A DNA stretch of 64,000 nt, taken from NCBI GenBank assembly GCA_024743255.1, contig JANSWY010000002.1:124001-188000 (forward strand). The letters are read 5' to 3'. The notes below the pieces were generated by a model that did no database searches, was not told where the DNA came from, and was given only the letters and a program-made list of their open reading frames with translations. The position numbers were made by a program, and so were the translations under genes. Of this stretch, positions 62,320-64,000 are shown in pieces; position 1 is the stretch's first letter; each line of letters opens with the position of its first letter. This stretch comes from a bacterium. GTDB lineage: Bacteria > Bacteroidota > Bacteroidia > Cytophagales > Cyclobacteriaceae.

Positions 62320-62841
62320 ATGATGAATAGACCCACACCAAAACAAACGGCACCAGCTTTAGAATTTCCTTTATTGGATAGAAATAAATGGAACTTAGCA
62401 CAACAGCATCCGGAAAATTTCACTTTGGTGGTATTCTACAGAGGATTGCATTGTCCTATTTGTAAAAAGTATCTGCAGCAGCTACAAGACCTACTGCCTG
62501 AATTTGAAGTAAGAGGTGTAAATGTAGTTGCCATAAGCATGGACTCTCAAAAACGAGCCAGGCTTTCACGACAAAAATGGGAATTGCCCAATCTTACCCT
62601 AGGCTATGAATTGTCCGAAGAAACTGCAAGAGAATGGGCTTTATATCTGAGTGCAGGAGTTAAAGATGGCGAACCTGACAAGTTCAGTGAGCCCGGACTC
62701 TTTTTAGTTGATAATAAAAATCAAGTATACTATTCTGCCATAAACAGTAATCCTTGGGGCAGACCTCATTTGCCTTCTTTTATCAAAGCAGTAGACTATA
62801 TCATATCAGCAAATTATCCAGCCCGAGGAGAGCTATTTTAG
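62320..62841 (+). CDS. Peroxiredoxin-like (AhpC/TSA) protein
   Basis: 173 residues from ATG 62320 (ATG 62323 equally possible); the longer frame begins with TTG. F-Y-R-G-L-H-C45-P-I-C48 marks the redox site, with V-V-A-I-S-M-D-S and late G-L-F-L-V-D. It is a shorter relative of the first peroxiredoxin-like protein and ends the run of genes started by mdaB, 51 bp after the bestrophin stop. Confidence 0.85.
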   Translation: MMNRPTPKQTAPALEFPLLDRNKWNLAQQHPENFTLVVFYRGLHCPICKKYLQQLQDLLPEFEVRGVNVVAISMDSQKRARLSRQKWELPNLTLGYELSEETAREWALYLSAGVKDGEPDKFSEPGLFLVDNKNQVYYSAINSNPWGRPHLPSFIKAVDYIISANYPARGELF

Positions 62842-63368
62842 CATGCTTTCTAATGTGGGGAATACCCAAGCACTAATATTATGTTAAGTACGTTTCAGGA
62901 GCGTTGGCTTGACAGAATAGCGGGCCATGCGCTGGCCTTGCGGGTTGAAGCTTTATTCTGTCTAGATTTTTGCATCCTTTTCATCAATGGAAAAGGATGA
63001 GCCCAGCGGCTTGAGCGATTAAGCGAACACAACTTAAAGACAGATGAGCTGTGAGCTATTCTGATTCTGCTACAGGCTTTAAAGAGATTCCGGAAATCCG
63101 CTGCGCTACTTCCGGAATGACGTACTGGTAACGTCTAATTATATAACATCCTTGCTAGAAGTACTGCACCAAAAAATCATCAATCAGAAACGTGCACGTT
63201 AATGTCCAGCTCTGCTGGTTAACATATGGAACAGTGAGTTATTAATCCAAGTAAACTTAAAGTTTGGAGTTCAATTAATCGAAGTTTTATTTTCTAAGTG
63301 TATAAATAATCAAAGTAAAGGTCCAATTTACTTATTGCTAAGCTCGAATTATCTGCATAACGAATTGA
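62842..63368. repeat. Structured palindromic intergenic element
   Basis: 527 bp without a gene and more GC-rich than average in places. Nested inverted repeats: GACAGAATA (62911-62919) with TATTCTGTC (62954-62962) around GGCCA-TGCGC-TGGCC; CATCCTTTTC (62973-62982) with GAAAAGGATG (62990-62999); and ATTCCGGAA (63087-63095) with TTCCGGAAT (63110-63118) 14 bases apart. The layout resembles dispersed palindromic repeats of other bacteria. Only one copy is in this window, so dispersal is unproven. The last 200 bp are AT-rich promoter-like sequence. Confidence 0.5.
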
Positions 63369-63983
63369 TTATTCATCAATATCCTGTAGGAATTCACCCA
63401 AAGTCATATTAAAAGCTGAAGCAAGTAATTTAATAGTATGCACATTGGGATAATGTTTACTTTTAAGTGTATTCCGAATTGTTTTTTCACAAATACCTGA
63501 TCTCTCTGCAAGCTGTACCTGAGTCAACCCAGAATTATCAAGAAGATATTTTAGCTTTGAACTTATAGTCCAGGGCTTAGGGTTTATTGGGAATGGATTA
63601 CTGGATTTTGATTGTAAGTTAATTTCAAACTCTGACTTTAGTGATGGCAAAAACAGCCCCTTTAAATGATTTTTATTCGCATAGGATTCTTCATATATAG
63701 GAAGCGTTCTAAAACTGTCTTTTACAAATTGCAATAAAGATGGGAAACTCCTTTTCAATCCGTTATAGACAGGCTCTTCAAGTATTAAGTTATTATATTT
63801 AAGAATACCGTTTACGATGTACCAGATATACGCTCTTAGGTTTTGATCACCATCAAAATAAATAGGGTATAGTACTGAAATTCCATCACACCAAAGTGAC
63901 TCATCCTCAAAAAAACCTCCTGATTTTGTATGAAATTTACGATTATATTTTCTACAATAGAATTTAATCGGATACCCAAACAT
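63369..63983 (-). CDS. XRE-type helix-turn-helix protein
   Basis: 204 residues. The C-terminal 65 residues form an XRE-type HTH: L-K-Y-L-L-D-N-S-G-L-T-Q-V-Q-L-A-E-R-S-G-I, then T-I-R-N-T-L-K-S, ending L-G-E-F-L-Q-D-I. The N-terminal 130 residues are of unknown type, with C-R-K-Y-N-R-K-F and several aromatic positions. HTH at the C-terminus is unusual for this family, which mostly carries it first. The ATG is complement 63981-63983, so the gene is complete unless it starts further upstream. Confidence 0.7.
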   Translation of the reverse strand: MFGYPIKFYCRKYNRKFHTKSGGFFEDESLWCDGISVLYPIYFDGDQNLRAYIWYIVNGILKYNNLILEEPVYNGLKRSFPSLLQFVKDSFRTLPIYEESYANKNHLKGLFLPSLKSEFEINLQSKSSNPFPINPKPWTISSKLKYLLDNSGLTQVQLAERSGICEKTIRNTLKSKHYPNVHTIKLLASAFNMTLGEFLQDIDE

Positions 63984-64000
63984 GATTCTGTGTTGCCTAC

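Noticed and set aside
62842-63368. tRNA or other known RNA gene in the structured spacer
   Set aside because: The hairpins do not form a cloverleaf and no known RNA motif is visible by eye.

Overview
The window is AT-rich, densely coded DNA from a member of the Bacteroidota, most likely a marine or soil Cytophagales-type bacterium. This rests on gene content, not on a database search. The markers are: large secreted proteins with type IX secretion (T9SS) C-terminal sorting domains; two tiny PID-CTERM anchor proteins; three LytTR two-component systems; AraC regulators with multi-pass membrane N-termini; a PadR gene overlapping a permease of the 'permease prefix domain 2' class; and an ECF sigma factor paired with a YCII/DGPF protein. 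I see no rRNA, tRNA, CRISPR array, transposase or phage structural gene.

Layout. 1-8.5 kb: start of an S9 peptidase (minus), then CHASE2 membrane protein, a secreted LamG-like/TPR/CHAT caspase-fold protein, and an eCIS-type DUF4157 protein carrying an aldo-keto reductase domain with an intact catalytic tetrad. 8.5-14 kb (minus): a VPS10/BNR propeller protein, a small membrane protein and a LytTR regulator/kinase pair. 14-23 kb: two beta-lactamase-fold hydrolases, YiaA, TetR, an M23 peptidase, a 53-residue Lmo0937-type membrane protein, PadR/permease and an AraC regulator. 23-26 kb and 38-43 kb: two paralogous modules, each a large T9SS-sorted protein followed directly by a small PID-CTERM protein and a terminator. 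25.7-31.3 kb: two GH2-type TIM-barrel proteins around an AraC regulator, a frameshifted nucleotidyltransferase and a lipoprotein. 31.4-34.5 kb: an operon of unknown protein, TPR histidine kinase and LytTR regulator. 35.6-37.9 kb: a helical protein and a cysteine/heptad minisatellite protein, divergent from a membrane LuxR-type regulator. 43-52.5 kb: CoA-transferase, GreB, a lipoprotein, a third LytTR system, then a divergent operon of esterase-TPR, a catalytically dead beta-lactamase-TPR protein and a propeller protein; the spacer between them holds a direct repeat close to the LytTR box. 53-54.7 kb: an ECF42-like sigma pair. 54.8-57.3 kb: a secreted protein, then decayed genes (a PLP decarboxylase tail and an Ada/AraC remnant). 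57.3-62.8 kb: an HxlR regulator divergent from mdaB, peroxiredoxin, 2-oxoglutarate oxygenase, aldehyde dehydrogenase, bestrophin and a second peroxiredoxin, which reads as an electrophile/oxidant-response operon. 62.8-64 kb: a structured palindromic intergenic element and an XRE-type regulator.

Main points for follow-up: (1) the CHASE2 / secreted CHAT / DUF4157-AKR neighbourhood; (2) the duplicated T9SS + PID-CTERM two-gene module; (3) the 21-bp in-frame minisatellite gene opposite a membrane LuxR regulator; (4) the HxlR redox cluster with a near-perfect operator; (5) the pseudo-beta-lactamase operon with LytTR-like sites. Homology calls are from motif recognition by eye. Residue numbers refer to the start chosen here.
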